Origin: an uncultured Eggerthellaceae bacterium | Lineage (GTDB): Bacteria > Actinomycetota > Coriobacteriia > Coriobacteriales > Eggerthellaceae | Direction: 5' to 3' | Assembly: GCA_948829205.1 (NCBI GenBank) | Contig: CAQLOA010000087.1 | Coordinates: 1 to 6,383, forward strand | DNA length: 6,383 nt | Shown here: piece by piece, positions 1-5,566 of the stretch | Numbering within the stretch: the stretch's first letter is position 1 | Layout of the letters: every line of letters begins with the position of its first letter | The notes under the pieces: generated by a model | Seen by the model: the letters and a program-made list of their open reading frames with translations, nothing else | The model's database searches: none | What the model was told of the DNA's origin: nothing | Translations under genes and position numbers: made by a program

Positions 1-1
1 G

Positions 2-604
2 TCCAAGACCGTGGGAATCGAGGGCGTGTCCGACGCCATCTCGGCAGGGGCCACCGACTTCGGCGAGAACCGCCCCGAGCAGCTGATGGAGAAGCAGGCG
101 GTCTATCCCAACGTGCGCTGGCACTTCATCGGCAACATACAGTCGCGCCGCATCCGCGACATAGTGCCCTGCGCCTACATGATCCATTCCCTGTACCAGA
201 TGAAGCACGCCCGCAAGATAGACGAAGAGGCCGAAGGGCTTGGGAAGGTGCAGAACGTCCTCATCGAGGTCAACGTCTCCGGCGAGGAGTCGAAGAGCGG
301 CCTCGCCCCACAGGACGTGTCGGACTTCCTGAAGGAGTGCCTCGAGCTTCCGCACCTGCGGGTATGCGGCCTTATGACCATGGCTCCGCAGGGCGACCTG
401 TCCGTGGCCGCCGAGTGCTTCTCCGGGTTGGCGGGGCTTCGCGACGGCCTGCGCGAAAGCGCGTTCGACGGCCATGAGGACGCGCTTGACGCGTTCTGCC
501 AGCTGTCCATGGGGATGAGCGAGGACTGGCGCGAGGCCGTGCAGGAGGGTTCCACCATCGTGCGCATCGGGCGCGCCGTGTTCAGCGACGAATTCCAGTC
601 TTAG
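2..604 (+). CDS. yggS: YggS/YlmE-type PLP homeostasis protein, 5' truncated by the window
   Basis: This is a pyridoxal-phosphate-binding alanine-racemase-fold protein (YggS/YlmE/PROSC family) that keeps cytosolic PLP and amino-acid pools balanced; no enzymatic reaction is firmly assigned to the family. The reading frame is open to the left edge, and the first codons read Ser-Lys-Thr. This matches the family's SKT motif, so the Lys at nt 5-7 should be the PLP Schiff-base lysine, and only about 30-45 N-terminal residues are missing. Other family blocks are DFGENRPEQL, WHFIGNIQSRR, the VNVSGEESKSG strand, CGLMTMAP, and the phosphate-binding C-terminal LSMGMSEDW...GSTIVRIGRAVF. The GTG at nt 11 is internal, not the start. 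It ends in TAG, 71 nt before sepF. Its position upstream of sepF matches the conserved ylmE-ylmF order, so ftsZ and ylmD/yfiH probably lie to the left (inferred). Confidence 0.95.
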   Translation, partial: SKTVGIEGVSDAISAGATDFGENRPEQLMEKQAVYPNVRWHFIGNIQSRRIRDIVPCAYMIHSLYQMKHARKIDEEAEGLGKVQNVLIEVNVSGEESKSGLAPQDVSDFLKECLELPHLRVCGLMTMAPQGDLSVAAECFSGLAGLRDGLRESAFDGHEDALDAFCQLSMGMSEDWREAVQEGSTIVRIGRAVFSDEFQS

Positions 605-638
605 GGAAAGCGCGGACGCTGCCGCATGGCGCATAATC

Positions 639-644
639 TATAAT
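639..644 (+). promoter_or_regulatory. Candidate -10 element upstream of sepF
   Basis: A perfect TATAAT lies in the 71-nt yggS-sepF gap, 31 nt before the sepF ATG. I see no good TTGACA-like -35 at 16-18 bp (613-621 is GC-rich), so this may be an internal promoter of modest strength, or one that relies on other contacts. It would allow sepF-proC-yggT to be transcribed independently of the upstream dcw genes. Confidence 0.45.
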
Positions 645-675
645 GGACGCAACCTAGTAGACAAGGGGAACACCC

Positions 676-1440
676 ATGGCAAACGGAAGCCTCTTCGGAG
701 ACATCAAATCCCGGTTCGGCATCGGCGCGCGCAACGACGCGGCCGACGGCTACGACGAGGAATACGACGACTACGAAGGTTACGACGAGTACTCCGACGA
801 CTACGAAGAGGAATACGACCCCTACATGGACCGCAACCCCGTGACCACCCGCGGCCGCGGCGAGGCGGGGCTTCCGCGCCTGGTGTCCATGGGCGACGCC
901 CGCGAAAGCGCGCGCGGCAGCTTCTCGCACCGCGACGGGGGAAGCTCGCTCGGGTCTGCCGGAAGGACGTCTTCCGTGCGCTCGTACGGCCGCACCATGG
1001 TCGACTCGTCGCTTCCGCCGTCCATGACCGCCGAAGGCACCGCAGCTGCGTCCGCTGCGACGAACAGCCGGCGCGCCGAGGGCCTCGACTCGCTGTTCTC
1101 GAGCAGTTCCCGCGCGACGTCCCGTGGTTCGTCCGACATCATCCGCAACTCCATGCAGCTGAGCATGCCCGGCATGCGACAGCTGCAGGTCATCAAGCCC
1201 ACGAAGTACGACGACGCCGAGTCGGTGACCAGCGTGCTCAAGGCGAACGACGTTGCCATCCTCTGCTTCGCCAACACCGACCGCGACCTGATGAAGCGCA
1301 TCCTCGACTTCTCGTTCGGGGCGGCCAGTGCCCTTGACGCCAGCGTCGAAAGCATCGGAGGCGGCGTGTTCGCCATCTGCCGCAGCGTGGGCCTCGACGA
1401 CAACGAGCGCAACGACCTCAAGAAGATGGGGATCGCCTAG
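676..1440 (+). CDS. sepF: SepF, FtsZ-anchoring cell division protein
   Basis: SepF tethers FtsZ polymers to the membrane at the division site and is essential or near-essential in actinobacteria lacking FtsA. The ATG has an AAGGGGA Shine-Dalgarno 7 nt upstream. At 254 aa it is longer than the Bacillus protein (about 150 aa) because of an extended linker. Residues 1-16 could form the membrane-binding amphipathic helix. Residues 24-51 are an acidic tyrosine-rich stretch with a 10-residue tandem repeat. Residues about 55-165 are a Ser/Arg/Ala-rich, probably disordered linker. Residues 168-254 are the conserved SepF core: RQLQVIKPTKYDDAES, the NDVAILCF strand, the DRDLMKRILDFSFGA helix and the GGGVFAI strand. 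It ends with TAG 1 nt before the proC ATG. The core makes the assignment firm; the role of the Tyr-rich segment is unknown. Confidence 0.95.
   Translation: MANGSLFGDIKSRFGIGARNDAADGYDEEYDDYEGYDEYSDDYEEEYDPYMDRNPVTTRGRGEAGLPRLVSMGDARESARGSFSHRDGGSSLGSAGRTSSVRSYGRTMVDSSLPPSMTAEGTAAASAATNSRRAEGLDSLFSSSSRATSRGSSDIIRNSMQLSMPGMRQLQVIKPTKYDDAESVTSVLKANDVAILCFANTDRDLMKRILDFSFGAASALDASVESIGGGVFAICRSVGLDDNERNDLKKMGIA
751..810 (+). repeat. Two-copy 30-bp tandem repeat inside sepF
   Basis: Copies at 751-780 and 781-810 match at 25 of 30 positions by eye. They share TACGACGAG at the start and GACGACTACGAAG near the end. They encode YDEEYDDYEG and YDEYSDDYEE, in frame, within the acidic tyrosine-rich N-terminal part of SepF. 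A degenerate partial third unit (EYDPY) follows. Confidence 0.8.
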
Positions 1441-1441
1441 C

Positions 1442-2284
1442 ATGACCCAGCCGATGCGCATCGCGCTCGTCGGGTGCGGGAAGATGGGAGGGGCCGTCCT
1501 GGACGGGTGGCTGCGCTCCAAGAAGGCCCCGGCGGACGCCCTCGAGGCGTCGAACTTAGTCGTCGTGTCCCCGCGCGAGGAGCACCGCGCCGAAATCGGG
1601 GAAGCCTACGGGGTGGCCACCGTGGCCGACGTGTCGCAGCTTCGTGGCCGCGGCCCGTTCGACATGGTGGTGTTGGCCGTGAAGCCGCAGGTCATGGACG
1701 GCGTTCTGGAGGGGCTGGCCGATGCTTGCGGCGCCGACCTTCCCCTGGTCGTCACCATGGCGGCCGGCATGCCCACGTCCCGCTACGAGGCCGCCCTCGG
1801 GCATGACGCCCGCGTGGTGCGCGTGATGCCGAACATGCCGCTGCAGGTGGGAATGGGCGCTTCCGTCGTAGCCGGCGGCAGCAACGCGGGCGAGGAAGAC
1901 GTGCGTCTCGTGAACGACCTGTTCGACGCGCTCGGCATGTCGCGCGTAGTTCCCGAGAGCCAGATAGATGCCGTGGGGGCGATAAGCGGAAGCGGCCCCG
2001 CGTACGTGGCCTACATGGTCGAGGCGTTGCGCGATGCCGGCGTCCGTGCGGGTCTCGACGCCGGCTTGGCCGAAAGCCTGGCGCTCGAAACGGTGGGGGG
2101 CACATACGCTGCCATGAAGGCGCAAGGCTCCACCCCCGAAGAGATGCGCGTGTCGGTGTGCTCGCCCAAGGGCACAACTCTTGCCGCGTTGGCAGCGATG
2201 GACGACGCCGGCTTCAAGGAAGTGTTCGAATCCGGAGTCCAGGCGGCCATACGCCGCTCGGTCGAGCTTGGAGGCAACGCCTAG
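1442..2284 (+). CDS. proC: Pyrroline-5-carboxylate reductase
   Basis: Catalyses the last step of proline synthesis, NAD(P)H-dependent reduction of 1-pyrroline-5-carboxylate to L-proline, in the cytosol. Residues 6-18 form the Rossmann motif (RIALVGCGKMGGA). VVLAVKPQ and VRVMPNMPLQVGMG follow in the nucleotide-binding domain. Residues 180-205 (ISGSGPAYVAYMVEAL...AGVRAGL) are the P5CR dimerisation/active-site signature, and residues 241-246 (SPKGTT) the C-terminal substrate loop. The loop usually reads SPGGTT or SPAGTT, so Lys243 is uncommon. The 280-aa length is normal. I chose ATG 1442 over upstream in-frame starts inside sepF because GGGGAT lies 8 nt before it and the leader is short; ATG 1454 is also possible. 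Spacing of 1 nt from sepF and 0 nt to yggT implies translational coupling. proC sits within the ylm/sepF cluster in various Gram-positive genomes. Confidence 0.95.
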   Translation: MTQPMRIALVGCGKMGGAVLDGWLRSKKAPADALEASNLVVVSPREEHRAEIGEAYGVATVADVSQLRGRGPFDMVVLAVKPQVMDGVLEGLADACGADLPLVVTMAAGMPTSRYEAALGHDARVVRVMPNMPLQVGMGASVVAGGSNAGEEDVRLVNDLFDALGMSRVVPESQIDAVGAISGSGPAYVAYMVEALRDAGVRAGLDAGLAESLALETVGGTYAAMKAQGSTPEEMRVSVCSPKGTTLAALAAMDDAGFKEVFESGVQAAIRRSVELGGNA

Positions 2285-2545
2285 ATGCAGATGTTTCTCG
2301 GGATACTGGTCAGGCTGGTCGACGTGTACACGCTGCTGATCTTCGTGTACGTGATGATGTCGTGGATTCCCACCAAGCGGGGGCTGCTCGCCGACGTCGA
2401 CAACGTGCTTGCGAAGCTGTGCGACCCCTACCTCGACCTGTTCAGGCGCTTCATACCTCCCATCGGCGGGATGGTGGACATATCCCCCATAGTTGCGATA
2501 CTGGCGCTGCAGCTAGTTGTAAGGCTTCTGTTTGTCATTTTCTGA
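2285..2545 (+). CDS. YggT/YlmG family small membrane protein
   Basis: An 86-aa integral membrane protein of the YggT (YlmG) family. Residues about 4-27 (FLGILVRLVDVYTLLIFVYV...) and 66-86 (ISPIVAILALQLVVRLLFVIF) are the two hydrophobic segments. Between them lies the conserved cytosolic/periplasmic loop with SWIP and the family motif CDPYLDLFRRFIPPIGGMVDISP. The biochemical role is unknown; genetic work links relatives to division-site or nucleoid/thylakoid organisation. Its ATG follows the proC TAG with no gap, and GGAGG at 2270-2274 inside the proC 3' end serves as its Shine-Dalgarno. It sits between sepF and divIVA, as in the Bacillus ylmF-ylmG-ylmH-divIVA and mycobacterial sepF-yggT-wag31 orders, which supports the family call. 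The S4-domain gene ylmH is absent here. Confidence 0.92.
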   Translation: MQMFLGILVRLVDVYTLLIFVYVMMSWIPTKRGLLADVDNVLAKLCDPYLDLFRRFIPPIGGMVDISPIVAILALQLVVRLLFVIF

Positions 2546-2599
2546 TAAAGTGTAAGGGCGAATCAGCTATGCTCCGAACCTATTCGAAGGGACTGTAAA

Positions 2600-3403
2600 A
2601 TGGCCATCACCTCGCAGGACATCCACAATCAGAGCTTCGCGATCGATCGCAAGGGCTACGACGTCGACGAGGTCGATGTCTTTCTGGAGCATGTGGCCGA
2701 CGAGATAGACTTCCTCAACGACCAGATCGCCCAGCTGCAGAACGAGCTGATGCAGGCCCGCGAGGCCGCGGAGGACACGACGTCCGCCGAGGAAAACACG
2801 GTCATTTCCGCCGACACCACCGGCATCGACGTAACCGAGATAGCCGACGGCGACATGGCTGCCCTCATAGCCGAGAAGGACGCCATCATCAAGGACCTCG
2901 AGGAGCAGCTTTCCGACAAGAAGGCGAACGACAGCGCCATCTCGCAGGCGCTCATTATCGCGCAGCGCTCCGCCGACGAGATCATCGTGAAGGCGAACGC
3001 GCAGGCGTCCGAGACCATGCAGGACGCCCGCGAGGAGGCCGACCGCATCATCAACCGCGCCAACGCCGACAAGCAGGGAGTGGTGGACGACATCCACAAG
3101 CTTGAGGACGACCGCGAGGAAACCCGCGAGGGCTACGCCGACCTGCTGCGCGACTTCATTGAGGACGCCTCCCGCAAGCTCAACGAGCTTGGCTATGACG
3201 ACGACATCGACTCCATTCCGGGAATCGGACGCGACGCCGGCCAGGTGGACGTCGTCTACGAAGAGGACGTGTCCATGGACTACTTGCCGGCGGAAGCCGC
3301 CGAGCAGGTCACTGCCGCGCCCGTCTCGCCGCTGGCTCCCGGCATCGAGAAGGACCTCTCGGGCTTCGGAGACGTCGAGGACGACTTCGAGGACGTTGAT
3401 TAG
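2600..3403 (+). CDS. divIVA: DivIVA/Wag31 polar and septal coiled-coil scaffold
   Basis: DivIVA proteins bind negatively curved membrane at septa and poles and recruit wall-growth or division factors. The ATG has AAGGGA at 2587-2592, 7 nt upstream. Residues about 3-35 form the membrane-targeting domain (ITSQDIHNQSF...DRKGYDVDEVDVFLEHV), followed by a first coiled coil to about residue 58. A Thr/Ser/Glu-rich linker spans 59-85. A second long helix of about 86-205 holds AIIKDLEEQL, ALIIAQRSADEII and EEADRIINRA. A flexible tail contains PVSPLAPG and ends in an acidic GDVEDDFEDVD. The 267-aa length is typical of actinobacterial Wag31. A 54-nt gap separates it from yggT; TATGCT at 2568-2573 could be a -10 but has no convincing -35, so cotranscription is the simpler view. 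An intrinsic terminator follows 27 nt after the stop. Confidence 0.93.
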   Translation: MAITSQDIHNQSFAIDRKGYDVDEVDVFLEHVADEIDFLNDQIAQLQNELMQAREAAEDTTSAEENTVISADTTGIDVTEIADGDMAALIAEKDAIIKDLEEQLSDKKANDSAISQALIIAQRSADEIIVKANAQASETMQDAREEADRIINRANADKQGVVDDIHKLEDDREETREGYADLLRDFIEDASRKLNELGYDDDIDSIPGIGRDAGQVDVVYEEDVSMDYLPAEAAEQVTAAPVSPLAPGIEKDLSGFGDVEDDFEDVD

Positions 3404-3430
3404 CAGGCCGATTAAAACTTGCATCATCAT

Positions 3431-3455
3431 AGAGGTCGCTCGGCGGCCTCTTTTT
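3431..3455 (+). terminator. Intrinsic terminator of divIVA
   Basis: AGAGG (3431-3435) pairs with CCTCT (3447-3451), and the stem continues inward through a T.G wobble, C-G, G-C and C-G to a TCG loop: 9 bp in all. Five T residues (3451-3455) follow directly. The complement has no U-tract, so it acts only on the + strand transcript. It closes the sepF-divIVA transcription unit. Confidence 0.92.
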
Positions 3456-3494
3456 ATATATTGATTAAAAAGTTTCGGATGTTGTTCAAAGTGA

Positions 3495-3606
3495 GCGAGC
3501 GGCGCCTACAGTGGTTTTAGTTCGCGCGAAAGGAACCGAAGGCGTACTTGGGTACGCCGAGAGTTCCTTGGAGGGCGAAGGAAAACCGCTGGGGCGTCCG
3601 CGCAGC
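3495..3606. repeat. Large imperfect hairpin of about 112 nt; possible dispersed repeat or structured RNA
   Basis: The non-coding stretch folds on itself over its whole length. The tip is GGCGTAC (3541-3547), loop TTGG, GTACGCC (3552-3558). An internal loop of CGAA opposite GAGA follows. Next come AAGGAAC (3530-3536) with GTTCCTT (3563-3569), TTCGC (3521-3525) with GCGAA (3575-3579), and CAGTGGTTTT (3509-3518) with AAAACCGCTG (3582-3591, one G.U). GGCGCC (3501-3506) then pairs with GGCGTCC around 3593-3599 with a bulge, and a weaker GC-rich base closes the stem. No open frame of interest runs through it, and no U-tract follows on the + strand. The structure is seen directly. Whether it is an intergenic repeat family, a MITE-like element or an expressed RNA is unknown. 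Confidence 0.7.
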
Positions 3607-3610
3607 GTCA

Positions 3611-3640
3611 TGATTTATTTCGTATACACGAAATAAATCA
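3611..3640. repeat. Perfect 13-bp AT-rich inverted repeat beside the rnpB 3' end
   Basis: TGATTTATTTCGT (3611-3623), spacer ATAC, then ACGAAATAAATCA (3628-3640) is a perfect inverted repeat in otherwise GC-rich sequence. It starts 7 nt beyond the rnpB P1 helix. In the rnpB direction it could act as a transcript-end hairpin, but no U-tract follows. It could equally be an operator or a recombinase-type site (arms about 11-13 bp around a short centre). The sequence alone does not decide. Confidence 0.75.
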
Positions 3641-3645
3641 AACAG

Positions 3646-4129
3646 GGGAAGCGGGCCTGTAAGCCGGGTTCTGTCGAGGACGGCCATTTATCTGGGACCG
3701 CAGTCGCCTGCGGCCTCTAGCGCGCAACCCGGACGCACGGCAGGGCGACCGTGTGGCGTCCCTATTTGCGTTTGCTCCAGATGGGGTTTGCCAAGCTGCG
3801 CCGTTGCCGACGCACTGGTGCGCTTTTACCACACCGTTTCAGCTTTTCCAAGCTCTGAGACGCCTTGGTGGGCATCTGAGCGTTCAAGCCTCGCTTACGG
3901 CGCATGTAGGCCGCTTGCTCGCCTTTCACGCCCATCTGCTCCACCGAATGCGCCTCAGTCAACCAGTTCGCAGGGAACGATTGGCGCCGGGAGTCTTCTT
4001 TTCTGTGGCACTTTCCATCGGGTTGCCCCGTCCAGCCGTTAGCTGGCATCTTGCCCTGGGGAGCCCGGACTTTCCTCGCATGACGCCGTGCCAGGCACTC
4101 CGTCACACGCGGCCGTCCGGCCCGCTTCG
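3646..4129 (-). ncRNA. rnpB: RNase P RNA, bacterial class A
   Basis: The catalytic RNA of RNase P cleaves 5' leaders from pre-tRNAs with the RnpA protein. On the - strand, GAAGCGGGCC (4128-4119) pairs perfectly with GGCCCGCTTC (3657-3648) as a 10-bp P1, which fixes both ends to within a few nt. Conserved core blocks are present: GAGGAAAGTCCGGGC (complement of 4063-4077) near the 5' end, the CAAATAGG and CCAGATAAATGG blocks, and ACAGAACCCGGCTTA (complement of 3660-3674) near the 3' end. At about 484 nt it is longer than the E. coli RNA (377 nt), with expanded peripheral helices. The L15 loop reads GGCAAACCCC (complement of 3792-3783), where GGUAAAC is usual. It is convergent with divIVA and divergent from thiN. 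All open frames across this segment are spurious. Confidence 0.97.
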
Positions 4130-4135
4130 TCGTGG

Positions 4136-4142
4136 TATTCTA
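4136..4142. promoter_or_regulatory. Shared -10 region of a putative bidirectional promoter (rnpB on -, thiN on +)
   Basis: On the - strand TAGAAT (complement of 4142-4137) lies 8 nt before the first P1 base, the right place for the rnpB -10. On the + strand the same bases read TATTCT (4136-4141), with the thiN start 38 nt further on. Predicted start sites near 4130 (-) and 4148 (+) are about 18 bp apart. Neither direction has a strong -35 at 17 bp; on the - strand CCGACA occurs at a 20-bp spacing. The rnpB assignment is better supported than the thiN one. Confidence 0.5.
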
Positions 4143-4179
4143 GCAAACAATTCGATGACCCATGTCGGGAAGGGGATGC

Positions 4180-4809
4180 ATGCCCAGGATTTGCGCGCTT
4201 GTCGGCGCGGGCGACTTCAACGCGGAGCGGTTCCTCGAGATGAGAAGCGGGGGCGCGTTCGACTACGTCATCGCCGTCGACGGGGGATACGCCAGCCTCG
4301 AGGACGTCGGCGTGGCTCCCGACATGGTCCTGGGCGACTTCGACTCGCTGGGCTACGTCCCCAAGGGAGTGCGCACGTCGAAGTTCTCCGCACACAAGGA
4401 CAAAAGCGACATGGAGCTCGCCTTCGAGTGCGCGAAGTCCCGCCGCTTCGACACGATCTACGCCTTCGGCGTGCTGGGTGGCAGGCTGGACCACACTGTT
4501 GCAAACATGCAGGTGGGCGCGCGCTTCAGCGAGCTGGGGCTGACGGTGTTCATGGTGGGAATGAGCGAAGTGCTCGCCTTCGTGACGGGCCCGGACGCGT
4601 TCGAGGCCGAAGCGCGCGAGTCGGGAACCGTGTCGGTCTTCTCGCTCAGCGACGTGTGCGAAGGCGTTTTCGAGCGCGGAATGGAATGGGACCTGGACGA
4701 CGTGACTCTCACGAGCCGCACGTCGCAGGGGCTTTCCAACGAGCTTGTCGGCGAACCTGTCATGGTAGGTGTCGAAAAGGGAACCATAGTGGTATTCTTT
4801 CCACTGTAA
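4180..4809 (+). CDS. thiN: Thiamine pyrophosphokinase
   Basis: Transfers pyrophosphate from ATP to thiamine to give thiamine diphosphate and AMP (EC 2.7.6.2). Family motifs are in order from ATG 4180: AVDGG at 32-36, PDMVLGDFDS at 47-56 (acidic metal/ATP site), KDKSDMELA at 73-81, GGRLDH at 100-105, and a C-terminal GLSNE at 184-188 followed by the final strands. The 209-aa length is normal. An in-frame ATG at 4162 would add six residues, but the purine-rich GGGAAGGGG (4167-4175) lies between the two ATGs and fits a Shine-Dalgarno for 4180; that start also gives the usual short lead-in to the first strand. It is the first gene of a three-gene operon and shares its upstream region with the rnpB promoter. 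No TPP riboswitch is visible in the short leader. Confidence 0.93.
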   Translation: MPRICALVGAGDFNAERFLEMRSGGAFDYVIAVDGGYASLEDVGVAPDMVLGDFDSLGYVPKGVRTSKFSAHKDKSDMELAFECAKSRRFDTIYAFGVLGGRLDHTVANMQVGARFSELGLTVFMVGMSEVLAFVTGPDAFEAEARESGTVSVFSLSDVCEGVFERGMEWDLDDVTLTSRTSQGLSNELVGEPVMVGVEKGTIVVFFPL

Positions 4810-4876
4810 GCCGGATTCGGGCAGGCACTGGACGTCTTTCGCGCCAGGCTGATTATCTGCGAACGGAGTGGTCGAC

Positions 4877-5566
4877 ATGGCTCTGATACGCAAGGTGTAC
4901 AGGGAGTTCACCGGCGCGGACATCTACAACGCCTGCAGGCTGTGCCTGGGAACCGATTCCAAATGGCTGGGCAACCGCACGTTGCATTCCTGCGTGGCCG
5001 AGGCCATCGTGGGCGGCGTGTCGTTCGTCCAGCTGCGCACCCGCAACATGTCTACGCTCGACGCGATAAGGAGGGCCCGGTCGCTGATTCCCGTGTGCCG
5101 CATCGCGAACGTCCCTCTGGTCATAGCGAACGACATGGAGGCCGCGAAGGCAACCGGGGTCGACGGCGTGCACATCGACCGCCCCGGAGTGTCATGCGCC
5201 GAGGTCAGGCGCGACCTTGGGCGCGACGTAATCGTCGGCGTGTCGGTGAAGACGCCCGAGCAGGCCCGCGAGGCCGAGGACTCCGGCGCTTCCTACCTGA
5301 TATGCGGGCCGTTGCTTGCAGGCCGCGAGGACGGCCCCGACGACCTGGTTCCGCTCGACGTCGCAAGGCAGGTGGCTTCCGAGGTGGACATCCCCGTGGT
5401 CGGCATGGGCGGCGTCAACACCGGGAACGTCTCCGAGCTGTCGGGCCTGGGGCTTTCGGGCGTTGCATCGGTTTCCGCGATCCTGGCCGCCCCCGACATA
5501 GAGATGGCTGCGCGCGACCTGGCGTGCGAGGTCGATGCGTACATTAGAAGCGAAAGGATCATATAG
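4877..5566 (+). CDS. ThiE/TenI-fold protein, thiamine-phosphate synthase-like with degenerate active site
   Basis: A TIM-barrel protein of the thiamine-phosphate synthase (ThiE)/TenI superfamily. From ATG 4877 (GGAG at 4865-4868, 8 nt upstream; GTG 4868 is the alternative) it is 229 aa. Landmarks are CLGTD (23-27), GGVSFVQLR (46-54), VPLVIAND (79-86), DGVHI (96-100), GVSVKT (121-126), CGP (143-145), VGMGGV (175-180) and VASVSAI (196-202). The phosphate-binding GGV and SAI loops and Asn85-Asp86 remain. Compared with B. subtilis ThiE as I recall it, Lys61 is replaced by Arg56, the Mg-ligand Asp112 aligns with Gly104, and the pyrophosphate loop PTxTK is AGRED (148-152). The His after GVS, used by TenI tautomerases, is Lys125. 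Ordinary ThiE activity is therefore doubtful. Its neighbours thiN and a cysteine hydrolase suggest thiamine-related work. It lies 67 nt after thiN and directly abuts the next gene. Confidence 0.8.
   Translation: MALIRKVYREFTGADIYNACRLCLGTDSKWLGNRTLHSCVAEAIVGGVSFVQLRTRNMSTLDAIRRARSLIPVCRIANVPLVIANDMEAAKATGVDGVHIDRPGVSCAEVRRDLGRDVIVGVSVKTPEQAREAEDSGASYLICGPLLAGREDGPDDLVPLDVARQVASEVDIPVVGMGGVNTGNVSELSGLGLSGVASVSAILAAPDIEMAARDLACEVDAYIRSERII

Noticed and set aside
1328..1441. Upstream in-frame extension of proC
   Set aside because: It overlaps the conserved SepF C-terminus; the added residues are Ala/Ser/Thr-rich and no ribosome site supports them. ATG 1442 is better placed.
601..1521. 306-codon open frame on the - strand opposite sepF
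   Set aside because: Low-complexity Arg/Val/Ala/His-rich translation, fully antisense to a well-recognised sepF; typical of GC-rich shadow frames.
2532..2573. Promoter directly upstream of divIVA (TTGTCA and TATGCT)
   Set aside because: The two hexamers are 30 bp apart, and neither has a good partner at 16-18 bp.
2567..3430. 287-codon open frame on the - strand opposite divIVA
   Set aside because: Leu/Val/Gly/Asp-biased translation mirroring divIVA codons, with no family motif; it also runs through the divIVA terminator.
3495..3640. CRISPR array or SRP/6S/tmRNA gene in the divIVA-rnpB gap
   Set aside because: No regularly spaced repeats, and none of the conserved sequence blocks of those RNAs; only a single long hairpin and one palindrome.
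3611..3640. Chromosome dimer-resolution dif site
   Set aside because: The arms do not resemble the bacterial dif consensus (TTCGCATAATGTATATTATG-like centre); only the general inverted-arm geometry is shared.
4143..4179. TPP riboswitch upstream of thiN
   Set aside because: The leader predicted from the shared promoter is only about 30 nt and has no CUGAGA-type conserved block; too short for a THI element.
3753..4886. 377-codon open frame on the + strand
   Set aside because: It crosses rnpB and then reads thiN out of frame; an artefact of stop-poor GC-rich sequence.
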